The position numbers were made by a program, and so were the translations under genes. From Phycisphaerales bacterium (GTDB lineage Bacteria > Planctomycetota > Phycisphaerae > Phycisphaerales > UBA1924): a DNA stretch of 64,000 nucleotides. The stretch covers positions 226,531 to 290,530 of the forward strand of contig CAJPFG010000010.1 in the NCBI GenBank assembly GCA_905339235.1. Direction: 5' to 3'. The notes beneath the pieces were generated by a model. That model was not told the origin of the DNA and did no database searches. It worked only from the letters and a program-made list of their open reading frames with translations. Position 1 is the first letter of the stretch, and every line of letters starts with the position of its first letter. This document shows positions 44,306 through 53,244 of this stretch, in pieces.

Positions 44306-45244
44306 TCATTCGTCCGTCGATCTATCCAGTTCCGCAACTCCGGACAGCAGATTCACCATCCGTCGGGCCTGCCATCCGGTGAGTCCGGCATGCCGCTGCG
44401 CCCGCTTCTGATGGAACTCCAGCACCTGCCCGCGCCGATCAGCCGCGATTTCGCCCGGCGTGATCAGCAATAACTTTTCGCCGCCCTGGAGCACGGCGTA
44501 CACATGACCCTCGCTGGCCACGAATGACGCGATCTCGTCCAGGCGATGCGAGGCAACCTGCGTCCTGAAAACCAAGGCCGTGCGCAGAACCGCGAAGTCT
44601 CTGGCGCCGGCTCGCAGTTGCCACCCCAGCGTTCTGGGTTGCATGGCGACATAGATCATCAGTGCCCCCAAGATCGCGGCGGCCGCAAGCCCTGCCGCAG
44701 CGCGGAAGTCGTTGAACTCCCACCGCTGCGCCCCCCGCGGCCAGTCGTACGTGCCGATCCACGCGGCCAATGCCAACAACACAAGCGCTAGCACCAGCCA
44801 TCCCAACTGCGAAGCGCGGATGGCGCGGCCGCTACGAACATTCACCGCGTCAATGCTCCCGTCTGCATGTACCTCAAAGCCGTGATCCCCGAATACCCCG
44901 CGCGCCGGAACCGGAGCGTCAAAGGTGCCGAAGTCCACGCCTTCCGCCAGGCTGTCCATCTCCTTGTTGATCTGGTGCTCTCGTGCGTCTGCAGCAAAGC
45001 CAAAGCTCCCAAGCAGGCCGAGCCAGCACGCGGCCGCGATGCCGATTCCGAACGCCACATTCCCGCCGATCGACTTAGGCAGCCAGTAGGCCGCGGCGAT
45101 CGCCAGTCCACTGCCAACCGGTATTGCAAGCAGAGCCAACCCGATGCAGCGCGACCGCCGGCGTCGAGCGGCGTCCCGCGCCGCTTCGAGCGAATCGAGC
45201 CCGGAGGCCATTCCCTCGGCTGGCGGCGAACTAATTGTGCTCAT
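44306..45244 (-). CDS. Hypothetical membrane protein with C-terminal PH-like region
   Basis: A 312-residue protein. Two helices at the N-terminus (IGLALLAIPVGSGLAIAAAY, FGIGIAAACWLGLLGSFGFA), two in the centre (GWLVLALVLLALAAWIG, AAAGLAAAAILGALMIYVAM), and a soluble C-terminus of about 100 residues (VLRTALVFRTQVASHRLDEI, GHVYAVLQGGEKLLLITPGE) that looks like a PH-type beta barrel. No family assigned. The ATG at 45244 gives a Ser-rich cytoplasmic start. Its frame extends upstream without a ribosome-binding site. Confidence 0.68.
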   Translation of the reverse strand: MSTISSPPAEGMASGLDSLEAARDAARRRRSRCIGLALLAIPVGSGLAIAAAYWLPKSIGGNVAFGIGIAAACWLGLLGSFGFAADAREHQINKEMDSLAEGVDFGTFDAPVPARGVFGDHGFEVHADGSIDAVNVRSGRAIRASQLGWLVLALVLLALAAWIGTYDWPRGAQRWEFNDFRAAAGLAAAAILGALMIYVAMQPRTLGWQLRAGARDFAVLRTALVFRTQVASHRLDEIASFVASEGHVYAVLQGGEKLLLITPGEIAADRRGQVLEFHQKRAQRHAGLTGWQARRMVNLLSGVAELDRSTDE

Positions 45245-45331
45245 GACAATCCTTGCGGCGCCGACGATTGAACGCGCCCATCGCATTGAAAGTTCATCTC
45301 TGTCTTCCTGTCACTCGACGGTTCCGCCAGG

Positions 45332-46303
45332 CTACTTCGCCTCCCCCTCCCGCTTGAACTCAAACCGCCGCGGCGTCCCCCCCTTCAACTGCCCGATCGT
45401 CGCGGAGAGCCCACCCTCCGCTGTCACCTCATACACAATCCGCTTCGGGTAGTCATGCCGCGGGTTGTCGAACACGGCCCGCCGTGCGCCATTCTCGGCG
45501 CTCACCTCGGAGAGCACAAACTCCGTCCCCCTCGCCCCGCCCGGCTGCGCCACGTACACCAGCCCGCCGTCGCGCTCCACAATCCGCAGGTACTCGAACG
45601 CGTTCATCCGGCCGCTCGTGTTGACCGTCCGCGACACGGCCAGCATCGCCCCGCCCAGCGGCGGGCTCCAGCGCTCCTCGATCGACGACCCTGAACTCCT
45701 GGTTCCGACCCACGCGCCGGCCAGCCACGCCATGTCGGCGATCACCGCCTTGGCCGGCGTGGGCATGGCGATGTCCTCGGCATGGCGGTAGAGGCCGCGC
45801 GATTCCGACCCCCCGCCCCCAGCAAGCGGATCGACCGCAACGCTCACGAGCAGCCCGTCGGGCGTCATGCGGAACGTCCTGCGGATCAGCCGGATCCCCT
45901 CCGGCGCGCCGCCCCCGACGCGCTCGAACGCGACCTCGTACTCGAACGCGCCGTCCTTCCAGGAGCCGTGGTAGCGAGAATGCGTCTTCGGCTCGGTGAA
46001 CTCGGCGACCGAGCCGTCGAGGGCGATGCGCACGTTGCGGTGCCCGGAGCCGTGCCCGTCCAGAACCACCGCGCCCTCCTCGACGCGCATCGAGAACTTC
46101 GAGGCCATCGGGGGCCCCAACTGCTCAAGAGCGCGGCCATCGGTCTTGTCCTCGACGAAGATCCACTCGCCGTCCAGCGCACGCAACTCGTCGGCCGGCG
46201 CGCTGGGCTGGGTCGCGCGAGCGCCAGTGGCCAACGCCGCCGCGGCCGCGCTAAAGGTCGCGAGGAGTGCGAACGCCAGGCCCAGCCAGTTGCGCACGTG
46301 CAT
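45332..46303 (-). CDS. Exported DUF6265-domain protein
   Basis: A 323-residue exported protein with signal peptide (NWLGLAFALLATFSAAAAAL). The first half starts ALDGEWIFVEDKTDG, a lipocalin-like beta barrel. The second half matches DUF6265: MAWLAGAWVGTRSSGSSIEE, WSPPLGGAMLAVSRTV, VFDNPRHDYPKRIVYE. Thus two related beta-barrel units are fused. The ligand is unknown. GGAAGGGG precedes the ATG and a TATGCT hexamer lies further upstream. The listed ATG removes a non-conserved 29-codon upstream extension. Confidence 0.78.
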   Translation of the reverse strand: MHVRNWLGLAFALLATFSAAAAALATGARATQPSAPADELRALDGEWIFVEDKTDGRALEQLGPPMASKFSMRVEEGAVVLDGHGSGHRNVRIALDGSVAEFTEPKTHSRYHGSWKDGAFEYEVAFERVGGGAPEGIRLIRRTFRMTPDGLLVSVAVDPLAGGGGSESRGLYRHAEDIAMPTPAKAVIADMAWLAGAWVGTRSSGSSIEERWSPPLGGAMLAVSRTVNTSGRMNAFEYLRIVERDGGLVYVAQPGGARGTEFVLSEVSAENGARRAVFDNPRHDYPKRIVYEVTAEGGLSATIGQLKGGTPRRFEFKREGEAK

Positions 46304-46384
46304 TGCAGTGTCCCCTTCCCGGTTACGAGAGCATAGCGGACCCCTTGCCACCCGCCCTTTCTCGCACGCCTGGCGGCGTTCCGG

Positions 46385-46390
46385 TACCAT
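46385..46390 (+). promoter_or_regulatory. -10 box of the small anchored protein gene
   Basis: TACCAT, then five bases, then the ATG at 46396. The short gap makes this a weaker case. Confidence 0.35.
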
Positions 46391-46395
46391 CCCCC

Positions 46396-46788
46396 ATGCC
46401 TCGCCTCTCCGCCCCCGTCCTTTTCCTCCTCATCGCCGCCTTCATCGCGCTCGCCGCCTTCCTCCTCATCCGCTCCATCAAGTCCGCCCAGGTCGAGCCG
46501 CTCTACACCGCCGAAGACGTCGAATCCTCCAAGGCCGCGGCCCAGCGCATCATCGACGCCATCGAGAAATACCGCGCCGACAAGGGCAAGGCCCCCTGGA
46601 CCCTCATCGATCTCACGCCCACCTACATCGATCGCATCCCATCGACCACCATGCCCGAGCGAGAATGGATCTACGACGCCTCCGAACCACGCGTGCACTA
46701 CGCGCTCGGCTTCGCCACCACGCCCCGCCGCAACCACGCCTGGTACTGGTACAGCGAGCACGGAAGGTGGATCGAAGCCAAACCGTGA
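46396..46788 (+). CDS. Small membrane-anchored protein, pseudopilin-like layout
   Basis: A 130-residue protein. The N-terminal helix (VLFLLIAAFIALAAFLLI) is followed by an amphipathic helix (SKAAAQRIIDAIEKYRADKG) and a small beta domain (EREWIYDASEPRVHYALGF). Helix, polar helix and short beta sheet is the layout of type II secretion pseudopilins, but the prepilin peptidase motif (Gly followed by FTLxE) is missing, so I do not place it there. WYWYSEHGRWIEAKP ends the protein. Topology suggests exposure to the periplasm. Confidence 0.62.
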   Translation: MPRLSAPVLFLLIAAFIALAAFLLIRSIKSAQVEPLYTAEDVESSKAAAQRIIDAIEKYRADKGKAPWTLIDLTPTYIDRIPSTTMPEREWIYDASEPRVHYALGFATTPRRNHAWYWYSEHGRWIEAKP

Positions 46789-46842
46789 ATCCACTCCTCC
46801 CCAACCGGCCGCACGAAGCCCGCGGCGCCAGGGAAACCCCTC

Positions 46843-46871
46843 TTGACCAACACACCCCCACCGGGTACTCT
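46843..46871 (+). promoter_or_regulatory. Sigma-70-type promoter of the second dockerin-tagged gene
   Basis: TTGACC (46843-46848), a 17-base spacer and TACTCT (46866-46871), 43 bases before the ATG. Confidence 0.62.
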
Positions 46872-46913
46872 GAATCTGTCTCGTAATCCGACGCGCATTC
46901 TCCGCGTCGCGCC

Positions 46914-49424
46914 ATGATGATCCGACACCTCGGTTTCCAAGCGTTCCTCTCGGCCGCGATCGCCGCGCTCGCACTCTCTTCACTTTCCCCCGCCCAATGC
47001 GGCGGCTGGATGCCGGGGGATGGCTACGCCGGTGTATTCGGAAACGTCTATGTAGTGCTTCCATGGGACCCAGACGGCGTTGGCCCTGCGCCTGAAGTCC
47101 TTGTAGTGGGCGGGTCATTCTCGCAGGCGGGCGACACTCTCGCTCGGAACATCGTGACCTGGGATGGTGAGCGATGGCGCGAGTTCCACCATTCGCTCGA
47201 CGGCGCGGTTCGTGCCCTCGCAGTGTTCCAGGGATCGCTCTACGCGGCCGGCGATTTCCCAGGCGGGGTGGCCCGCTGGACACCGGCCGGATGGCTCTCA
47301 TTGCCGGATCACATCGACGGCACGGTGCACTGCCTCGCCGCCATGTCCGATCGCCTGTACATGGGTGGAGTTTTCACGACGCTCGACATGTTGCCGGAGC
47401 ACAACATTGCGGCATGGGACGGATCAAGCTGGGCGTTGATGGGTGGAGGGGTGGGATTCAGCGTCTGGACGCTGGCGGAGTACGACGGCCAGCCGTACGC
47501 CGCGGGCGGAACCGCAGTTACCCGCACTAACCTCAGCAGCGGGCGCGTGTCATCCTGGGATGGCGAAGCGTGGCGGCCGCTGAACTGGCCCGTCGCCAAT
47601 GGACCGATCTTTGGACTGGCCGCCTTCGGCGGGTATCTGCACGTCGGCGGCATGTTCGAGACGGCCGCGTTCCCACCAGGAGTGCACTCCGTCCTCCGAT
47701 GGAATGGCGAGTCCTGGAGTGGGTTGCCCTTCCCTCTTCGGCGCGGCGTTCAGACGCTGGCCTTGGTCTCCGGCGGCGTGCTTGCCGCCGGCGGCGGCAT
47801 GCTCGCCACGCTCCCCGATGGTTCGGCAACGGAGAACCCCGCCATTTGGAACGGACAGGCATGGCGGGCGACCACCGGTAGAAGTACCCCGCCCGCGACG
47901 CAGGATCAGACGTCCGCCTGCGAATGGAGAGACAACATCGTCGTCACGGGCGCAGGCATCGGGAACTCCGCGTGCTCAAACTCGGTGGAACGCTGGGATG
48001 GTTCTCGCTGGTGGTATCTCGGCGACGTGCTGTGCAGTCAGCACCGCACCACTCACTCGGTGAACGACGTGCTTATGGCAACGACTCCGTTTGGGTGGGA
48101 TGGCAACGAGTCGCTCGCTCAACCCATGTACCGCGACCGCATGGAATGGAACAGCATCTCCCCGGAGTATTCCGCCGACCTCATCCGCGACGCGTTCGAG
48201 CACGGGGGCGAACTCTACTTCACGGCCGCTCGCACCGTTCCTCCGAACTCCGGCTCGCATTACATCGTGGCCTGGGATGGCCGGACCGTGCGCCACGTGG
48301 CGCCCGGCGATGCCGCTTCCGTTTGCGTCTTCAGAAACGTGCTTTACGCCGCGATGGCAGGCGACGTGTCCCAGAGTCTCAAGCGATGGAATGGTTCATC
48401 GTGGACCACCGTTCCCGGATGGTCTGCTTCCGGTGCGACCTCGCTGGATTTTCTTCGCGTGATGGATGACTCCCTCGTGACAATCGCCCGGAATGGTCAA
48501 TCGGCCATCGTCAAACGATGGGATGGGCAGGCGTGGACGGTCATGGGGCCGTCTCTTCCGCGCGATATCCGGGCAATCGTGGTCGCCAGGGAGACCATGT
48601 ATATTGCCGGGCGCTTTCCCGCGGGTTCGCCCGACTGCTTCCGCTGGGATGGAACAGCCTGGGTGGCCGCTGGGCTTTCGGCTGGTGACGTCTCCGCGAT
48701 GGTCGAATACCGCGGTGAGATCATTGCCAACTGCTACACCAATCCCGGGATCGCGCCTCAGTTCTGGGGACTGTTCCGAGTTACCGACGAAGGCGAGTGG
48801 CCGCTCTGGGAAGGCACCGCCCCCCTGTCGTTCTCCTCTCTGGTCGTGCGGAGAGGTGAACTTGTTGGCGGCGGATTCCCGAACACCGACGCCGAAGGCG
48901 TGCGGCTCGGCGCCTGGTCTCGCTGGGGCGACGGCTTCCCCCGCATCCAGCACCAGCCCTCAGACACGTCCGCCTGCCTCGGCCAGGTCGCCTCCCTCGA
49001 AGTCGATGTCTCCTGCACCGCCCGCCAATCCGTCATCTACCAATGGTCCCGCAACGGTCAGCCGCTCGCCAACGGCCCGACCGCCCACGGCTCGCAACTC
49101 TGGGGCGCCGACGACTTCCGCCTGCTGATCGGCAACGCTCAATCGCAGGACGCGGGTGTGTACACCTGCCATATCTCCACCGCCTGCGGTGAAGCCGAGA
49201 CGTCTCCGGCCGCGCTCTCCGTGGGTTGGCAAGGCTGCTGCGAACCAGACTTCAACTGCGACGGCGCGCTCGATGCCCGCGACGCCGCGTGCATCGAACT
49301 CGCCGTCTGCGGCGACGAATCCTGCTCCTGCGGCCTCGACGCCGATTTCAACCACGACGGCGCGCTCAACGGTTTCGACATCGAATCCCTCGTCGCGGTT
49401 CTGAACGGCGAGTCCTGCCCATAG
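46914..49424 (+). CDS. Secreted WDG-repeat protein with Ig-like and GC-type dockerin domains
   Basis: An 836-residue exported protein. Signal peptide (FLSAAIAALALSSLSPAQ) then about ten blade-like repeats with W-D-G/N-G-x-x-W (IVTWDGERWREFHHSLDGAV, AAWDGSSWALMGGGV), the pattern of Kelch-type or delta-60 beta-propellers. The first blade has WDPDGVGPAPEVLVVGGSF, the same motif as the repeats of the protein at 32814-35339. An Ig-like domain follows (IQHQPSDTSACLGQVASLEV, DAGVYTCHISTACGE), then a dockerin-like pair (DFNCDGALDARD, DFNHDGALNGFDIESLVAVL) ending NGESCP. The tail matches the 32814 protein almost residue for residue, so both probably share an anchoring route. Confidence 0.84.
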   Translation: MMIRHLGFQAFLSAAIAALALSSLSPAQCGGWMPGDGYAGVFGNVYVVLPWDPDGVGPAPEVLVVGGSFSQAGDTLARNIVTWDGERWREFHHSLDGAVRALAVFQGSLYAAGDFPGGVARWTPAGWLSLPDHIDGTVHCLAAMSDRLYMGGVFTTLDMLPEHNIAAWDGSSWALMGGGVGFSVWTLAEYDGQPYAAGGTAVTRTNLSSGRVSSWDGEAWRPLNWPVANGPIFGLAAFGGYLHVGGMFETAAFPPGVHSVLRWNGESWSGLPFPLRRGVQTLALVSGGVLAAGGGMLATLPDGSATENPAIWNGQAWRATTGRSTPPATQDQTSACEWRDNIVVTGAGIGNSACSNSVERWDGSRWWYLGDVLCSQHRTTHSVNDVLMATTPFGWDGNESLAQPMYRDRMEWNSISPEYSADLIRDAFEHGGELYFTAARTVPPNSGSHYIVAWDGRTVRHVAPGDAASVCVFRNVLYAAMAGDVSQSLKRWNGSSWTTVPGWSASGATSLDFLRVMDDSLVTIARNGQSAIVKRWDGQAWTVMGPSLPRDIRAIVVARETMYIAGRFPAGSPDCFRWDGTAWVAAGLSAGDVSAMVEYRGEIIANCYTNPGIAPQFWGLFRVTDEGEWPLWEGTAPLSFSSLVVRRGELVGGGFPNTDAEGVRLGAWSRWGDGFPRIQHQPSDTSACLGQVASLEVDVSCTARQSVIYQWSRNGQPLANGPTAHGSQLWGADDFRLLIGNAQSQDAGVYTCHISTACGEAETSPAALSVGWQGCCEPDFNCDGALDARDAACIELAVCGDESCSCGLDADFNHDGALNGFDIESLVAVLNGESCP

Positions 49425-49461
49425 CCGCGCCAAGCCGGCCGTCACCCAGTTTCGTGTGGAA

Positions 49462-49492
49462 TTGACAATCCACCACCCCCGCGCGGTACGCT
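49462..49492 (+). promoter_or_regulatory. Candidate promoter of the membrane protein gene at 49516
   Basis: TTGACA (49462-49467) and TACGCT (49487-49492) are separated by 19 bases, two more than ideal. GGGGG lies just before the ATG. Confidence 0.45.
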
Positions 49493-49515
49493 GCGCGCAT
49501 CAAACGGGGGTCCAC

Positions 49516-50145
49516 ATGACCAGCATCGCGTCGTCATCCAGCCTCAGGGGCCGGCTCGAACTCGCCGCGCAGTCCGTCGGCAAGATCACGCTCTTCCTGG
49601 CCTTGCTCGCCGTTCCGGCCCTGCCGTATGCCGTCCTGCGGTTCCTCATCGAAGGATCGCTGTGCGTGCATTGGAGTCTCACGGCGGTGATCACCCTCGC
49701 CTGCCTGGCGTTCTGCGCCTACCGCATCGTGCCCGCGGTTACCAGTTCCTTCGCCAGCAACTGGTGGAAGACGGGCATCAACGTCAACTCCGCGCTCGGC
49801 ATGTACATCTTCGTTGGTGTGTTCGCCCTCACCGCCACCGCGGCCTTCGGCGGGCTCTCCGCCATCTTGTACCAGGTCCGGCCGTCCTGGGTTCAGTACA
49901 CCACAACCCGGGACTCCATCACCAGCGGTGCTCTTACCGACCTGTACGCCTGGCACCTGCTCGACATGGTCCCCGCGATCGACATCTGGAAGTCTCTCGG
50001 CGTGGATGCTCCGCCCGTCACCTCCGCCACGCGCGCCGGCGGCCTGCTCGTCCTGGCCTACAAGATCATCATCGCCTTTCCGCTCATCACCATCGCCTGC
50101 CGCTGGATCGCCTGGAGAATGGACACCGCCAAGAAACTCGCATGA
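49516..50145 (+). CDS. Hypothetical four-helix membrane protein
   Basis: A 209-residue integral membrane protein. Helices near ITLFLALLAVPALPYAVLRF, SLTAVITLACLAFCAYRI, ALGMYIFVGVFALTATAA and GLLVLAYKIIIAFPLITIAC. The loop between the third and fourth contains YAWHLLDMVPAIDIWKSLGV, a motif I have seen near ion-channel-like proteins but cannot classify. A GTG 60 bases upstream lies over the promoter and is rejected in favour of the ATG. Confidence 0.66.
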   Translation: MTSIASSSSLRGRLELAAQSVGKITLFLALLAVPALPYAVLRFLIEGSLCVHWSLTAVITLACLAFCAYRIVPAVTSSFASNWWKTGINVNSALGMYIFVGVFALTATAAFGGLSAILYQVRPSWVQYTTTRDSITSGALTDLYAWHLLDMVPAIDIWKSLGVDAPPVTSATRAGGLLVLAYKIIIAFPLITIACRWIAWRMDTAKKLA

Positions 50146-50214
50146 GATTTTCTCGCGACTCCCTGATGGGGTCGCGCTTTCGCTCTCGCCCCGGACCAGC
50201 CCGAGACCCTCGCC

Positions 50215-50439
50215 ATGCCCACCCCGCCCCCCTTAAAGACCATCCTCTGCCCCCGGTGCAACGTCGCAAAGACCTACCTCGGCACCAAGCGCTTTCACGA
50301 AGGCACGCGATGGGGAATCCTCGGCGACATCGGCGAGTTCTTCGTGAACAAGGAGACCTTCGACGTCTACGCCTGCCGCGTTTGCGGGTCCGTGGAGTTC
50401 TTCGTCGATGGCGTGGGCGAGCACATGCGGCCGCAGTGA
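50215..50439 (+). CDS. Small zinc-ribbon protein
   Basis: A 74-residue protein with two Cys pairs that form a zinc ribbon: ILCPRCNVAKTYLGTKRFHE and YACRVCGSVEFFVDG. The 35-residue spacing is normal for ribbons of unknown function that often carry a hydrophobic FGILGDIGEFF-like loop (here WGILGDIGEFFVNKETFD). No enzymatic site. It may bind RNA, DNA or protein. ATG 69 bases after the preceding gene; no clear Shine-Dalgarno. Confidence 0.72.
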   Translation: MPTPPPLKTILCPRCNVAKTYLGTKRFHEGTRWGILGDIGEFFVNKETFDVYACRVCGSVEFFVDGVGEHMRPQ

Positions 50440-50533
50440 GAAACCCCGCGGTTCTCAACGCCCCATTCCCTTGTGTTTCCCCAACTCCGTGGTACACTCC
50501 CGCCGCGGCCGGCCGGCCGCCGGGAGAGAGAGC

Positions 50534-51142
50534 ATGCACGCACACGTCGCCCTCGCGATCGCGTTCTGCGCCGCCGCGTCCACCGCCGCGGCCGTCACCG
50601 TTCAGGGCACTGAACTCGCCCCCTACACCGCCGTCACAACGCAGTTGGGCATGTCCCACGGCGTCACCTTCTCGTCCTTTGGCAACCCCGCCTGCACCTT
50701 CACCGAACTCATCCCCGGCACCTGGGGCATCCAGGGCACCGAGACCTGGGCCCCGCCCTCCAACGGCGGCTGGTTCAACTCCCCGATCTTCATCGAGTTC
50801 GTGGACATGGCCAACGGCGTTACGCCCGCGTATGTCGATGGCACCGTGACCTGCATGTGGGGCGACGGTGGAGGAGACTTCGACGCCGTTGACATGCGCG
50901 CGTACGACCTCGCCAACAACCTCATCACCTCCCAGACCTTCACCGGCTCAACCTTTACGCAGATCCAACTCACCGCCAACGGCATCCACCGCCTCGAGTT
51001 CTGGGCGAACACCAACGTGGGGTCAGGAACGTCCGACACCGGCCTGGACTGGATCACGTACCCCACCCCGCAGGTGCCAGCCCCGGCTGCGCTTTTCCTG
51101 TTCGCCGCGCTGCCGGTCTTCGCCCGTCGGGCCCGCGTCTGA
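50534..51142 (+). CDS. PEP-CTERM sorting-domain protein
   Basis: A 202-residue exported protein. Signal peptide VALAIAFCAAASTAAA, then a beta-sandwich similar to the lectin-like domain of many PEP-CTERM proteins (TLELAP-like start TVQGTELAPYTAVTTQLGM, FIEFVDMANGVTPAYVDGTV, MRAYDLANNLITSQTF). The tail is QVPAPAALFLFAAL followed by ARRARV. A CGGGAGAGAG site precedes the ATG and TGGTACACTCC about 25-30 bases upstream provides a plausible -10. It is convergent with the next PEP-CTERM gene, eight bases apart. Confidence 0.82.
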   Translation: MHAHVALAIAFCAAASTAAAVTVQGTELAPYTAVTTQLGMSHGVTFSSFGNPACTFTELIPGTWGIQGTETWAPPSNGGWFNSPIFIEFVDMANGVTPAYVDGTVTCMWGDGGGDFDAVDMRAYDLANNLITSQTFTGSTFTQIQLTANGIHRLEFWANTNVGSGTSDTGLDWITYPTPQVPAPAALFLFAALPVFARRARV

Positions 51143-51150
51143 TTATTCGT

Positions 51151-51777
51151 TCAGCGCCGCCGCCGCGACAGGAGCGCCAGTCCGAGCAGTCCCACCGCCG
51201 CGCCCGGCGCCGGTACGATGCTCACCGACACATCGTCCATCCCGTTGGCGCCGTCGGCGTTCCCCAGCGGCGTCACCACCACTTTCGCGATCGGCGTCGT
51301 GCTCACGAAGCCCGCGAAGCAGTGCGAGATCGGCGAGGCATCCACCTGCCCGATCAGCGTGTTGCTCGCGTCGTACGCCAGGATCCGCACCCAGTCGCCC
51401 TGCGAGTTCACCTGCCCGAAGGCGTAGATCGACTCGCCCGCGTCCGGCCGGATCACCCACGACGACCAGAAGGGCCGCCCGTTCCCGAAGTTCCCGATCC
51501 ACCGCGGCGAGGTCACCGGCGAGTTGTTCAGCACCACCGGCAGCGGGGCCGGGCTTCCGTCCGCGTATTCCGGCGAGAAAAACGCCTGCACGTTGGGCAT
51601 GTCGCCCACGATGGCCCCGTTCGCGAACGACTCGAACGTCTCGCGCGGCACGCTCCCGCCCGCCGCGGCCTCGAACGCCGGTCGCGTCGTCCCCAGCGGG
51701 CCGCTGAACGTAACAAAGCTCGCGCTCGCCTGACCCGCGAGCGCACAGACCATGAGAGCACCGGTACGAATGCGCAT
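51151..51777 (-). CDS. PEP-CTERM sorting-domain protein
   Basis: A 208-residue exported protein. Signal peptide MRIRTGALMVCALAGQASA precedes a beta-sandwich beginning FVTFSGPLGTTRPAFEAAAG and containing YAFGQVNSQGDWVRILAYDA and VVVTPLGNADGANGMDDVSV. The body resembles that of the gene at 50534, with which it is convergent, and the pair may be an old duplication. The tail is IVPAPGAAVGLLGLALL then SRRRR. GGAGGAGAAG precedes the ATG; TATAGT lies about 20 bases further up as a -10. Confidence 0.83.
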   Translation of the reverse strand: MRIRTGALMVCALAGQASASFVTFSGPLGTTRPAFEAAAGGSVPRETFESFANGAIVGDMPNVQAFFSPEYADGSPAPLPVVLNNSPVTSPRWIGNFGNGRPFWSSWVIRPDAGESIYAFGQVNSQGDWVRILAYDASNTLIGQVDASPISHCFAGFVSTTPIAKVVVTPLGNADGANGMDDVSVSIVPAPGAAVGLLGLALLSRRRR

Positions 51778-51890
51778 TGGCTCTTCTCCTCCGAAGGGCG
51801 TAACTATACGTCAGTACTCGGGCGACGCAAGAGGAATCATCGATCCGGCGCGGCCGAATTCCGCGTTTTCGCGGGCCCTCTGAACGACCG

Positions 51891-52364
51891 TTAGCGCCCG
51901 TCCCCGCCCAGACGGCTCACCAGATCGCCAACCGTCGGCGGAATCTCTCGCGCCGTGAAGAGGTTCCGGGCGAGCCGCCCGCGCCGATATGCCATCCACA
52001 TCCGCCGCGGACAGACCACAAGACCGATAAGCACGCTCGCGATGTTGACCGCCCAAGCGGAGTAGCAGCGGCCGCACCCACCGGCCAGTTCCCAGGCCGC
52101 GATCTGCGCCTCCCCGGCGAGCGTCGTGGAGTACCCCGTCGCCACATGGTGCAGGTCGTGGAGCCGCAGCGTCTGCTCGATCTCGCGCGAAATCGGCACG
52201 TCAAGCGGGATGCGCCCGACCCGCACGCGCCAGCGCGCCCGGCCCTCCCGCCCGGTGGCAAACTCCCCGCGACGACGAAACTCGGCGATCGCATCCGCCG
52301 CCGGCATCCCGGGCGGATACTGCTCCCGCGCCGGGCCGCCCGGTCTTGCCTCGCCGGAACGCAT
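51891..52364 (-). CDS. Coq4-like protein
   Basis: A 157-residue protein with the Coq4 signature H-D-x-x-H-x11-E: His69-Asp70, His73 and Glu85 in LRLHDLHHVATGYSTTLAGE. The residues bind a divalent metal in Coq4, which helps remove the C1 carboxyl group during ubiquinone synthesis. IAAWELAGGCGRCYSAWAV and AVNIASVLIGLVVCPRRMWM continue the fold. Coq4 is about 230 residues in eukaryotes; this shorter bacterial form is common. No ubi gene lies nearby; the role may be in quinone or another pathway. The start M at 52364 is set by a -10 box six bases before it. Confidence 0.72.
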   Translation of the reverse strand: MRSGEARPGGPAREQYPPGMPAADAIAEFRRRGEFATGREGRARWRVRVGRIPLDVPISREIEQTLRLHDLHHVATGYSTTLAGEAQIAAWELAGGCGRCYSAWAVNIASVLIGLVVCPRRMWMAYRRGRLARNLFTAREIPPTVGDLVSRLGGDGR

Positions 52365-52370
52365 GGATTG

Positions 52371-52376
52371 ATCGTA
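52371..52376 (-). promoter_or_regulatory. -10 box of the Coq4-like gene
   Basis: Minus-strand TACGAT, then CAATCC, then the ATG at 52364. Confidence 0.42.
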
Positions 52377-52468
52377 CCCCCATCCCCAATCCGCTTTCAC
52401 GCACCCTTCACCGCACCTTCACCGCCGCGCGTCAAACTTCCGGTGACTCCCACACGAAAGGACCCGCC

Positions 52469-53113
52469 ATGAACAAGATCTCCGCACTGTCGCTCGTCGC
52501 CCTCTTCGGAATCGCCGGCTGCCGCGACAGCGACTGGAGCCGATCCAAGTCCGAATCCTCCACCGACCGAACCGCCGCGACCACCACCCGCACCGAAACG
52601 CACGACCGGGACCGATCGGTCAGCAGCACATCCACCAGCCCCGACGCGCGGATCCTCGCCATCCTGCACGCCGTGAACCGCGAAGAGATCGAGATCGGCA
52701 CGCTGGCTCAGCAGAAGGGCCAGTCTCTCGAGGTTCGTGACTACGGCGCCATGCTCGTCCGGGATCACACCGCCAACGACACGCGCGTCCAGACCGCCGC
52801 CCGAACCGTCGGCATCACGCTCATGAGCGTCGAGCAGGCCAAGGCCATGATGAAGAGCGAAAAGGGTGGAGGCGCCGACCAGCCCGACGCGCTTACCCAA
52901 CTCCGCGCCGCCGATGGCTCGGAGTTCGACCGCAAGTTCGCCACGCTGATGCGCCAGGGTCACGCCGACGTCATCCGCACCGTCGAAGCGGCCCGCGCCA
53001 ACGTCCGCCACGCGCCGGTCCGCGATCTCCTGGACCAGACCATTCCCACCCTGCGGGAGCACGAAAAGTCGGCCGCCAATCTCCTTTCCGACACCAACCC
53101 CAACCCCAGATAG
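52469..53113 (+). CDS. DUF4142 lipoprotein
   Basis: A 214-residue lipoprotein with lipobox GIAGC (Cys18). A Ser/Thr/Arg-rich linker (about 20-65) precedes a four-helix DUF4142 domain (ILAILHAVNREEIEIGTLAQ, VRDYGAMLVRDHTANDTRVQ, FDRKFATLMRQGHADVIRTV), a ferritin-like helical bundle found in many periplasmic proteins. Metal ligands are not evident. The GAAAGGA site is well placed before the ATG. It ends at a long hairpin. Confidence 0.84.
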   Translation: MNKISALSLVALFGIAGCRDSDWSRSKSESSTDRTAATTTRTETHDRDRSVSSTSTSPDARILAILHAVNREEIEIGTLAQQKGQSLEVRDYGAMLVRDHTANDTRVQTAARTVGITLMSVEQAKAMMKSEKGGGADQPDALTQLRAADGSEFDRKFATLMRQGHADVIRTVEAARANVRHAPVRDLLDQTIPTLREHEKSAANLLSDTNPNPR

Positions 53114-53121
53114 GCGGCCCG

Positions 53122-53154
53122 GAGGTGGGCCGAAGCCTCTCGTCGGCCCACCTC
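53122..53154 (+). terminator. Terminator-like hairpin after the DUF4142 gene
   Basis: GAGGTGGGCCGA (53122-53133) pairs with TCGGCCCACCTC (53143-53154) around nine bases. It lacks a T-run, so it may act as a Rho-dependent or 3'-stabilising element. Confidence 0.6.
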
Positions 53155-53174
53155 GCTCCCGTTCGCAAAACCAC

Positions 53175-53202
53175 TTGACACGCACGGGCCGCCCTGTACG
53201 CT
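53175..53202 (+). promoter_or_regulatory. Sigma-70-type promoter of the PEP-CTERM gene at 53245
   Basis: TTGACA (53175-53180), a 16-base spacer and TACGCT (53197-53202). The best-looking promoter in the window. Confidence 0.68.
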
Positions 53203-53244
53203 CTCTCCCTCACAGGAAGAGAGAACCCCAGACAGGACCCCCGA

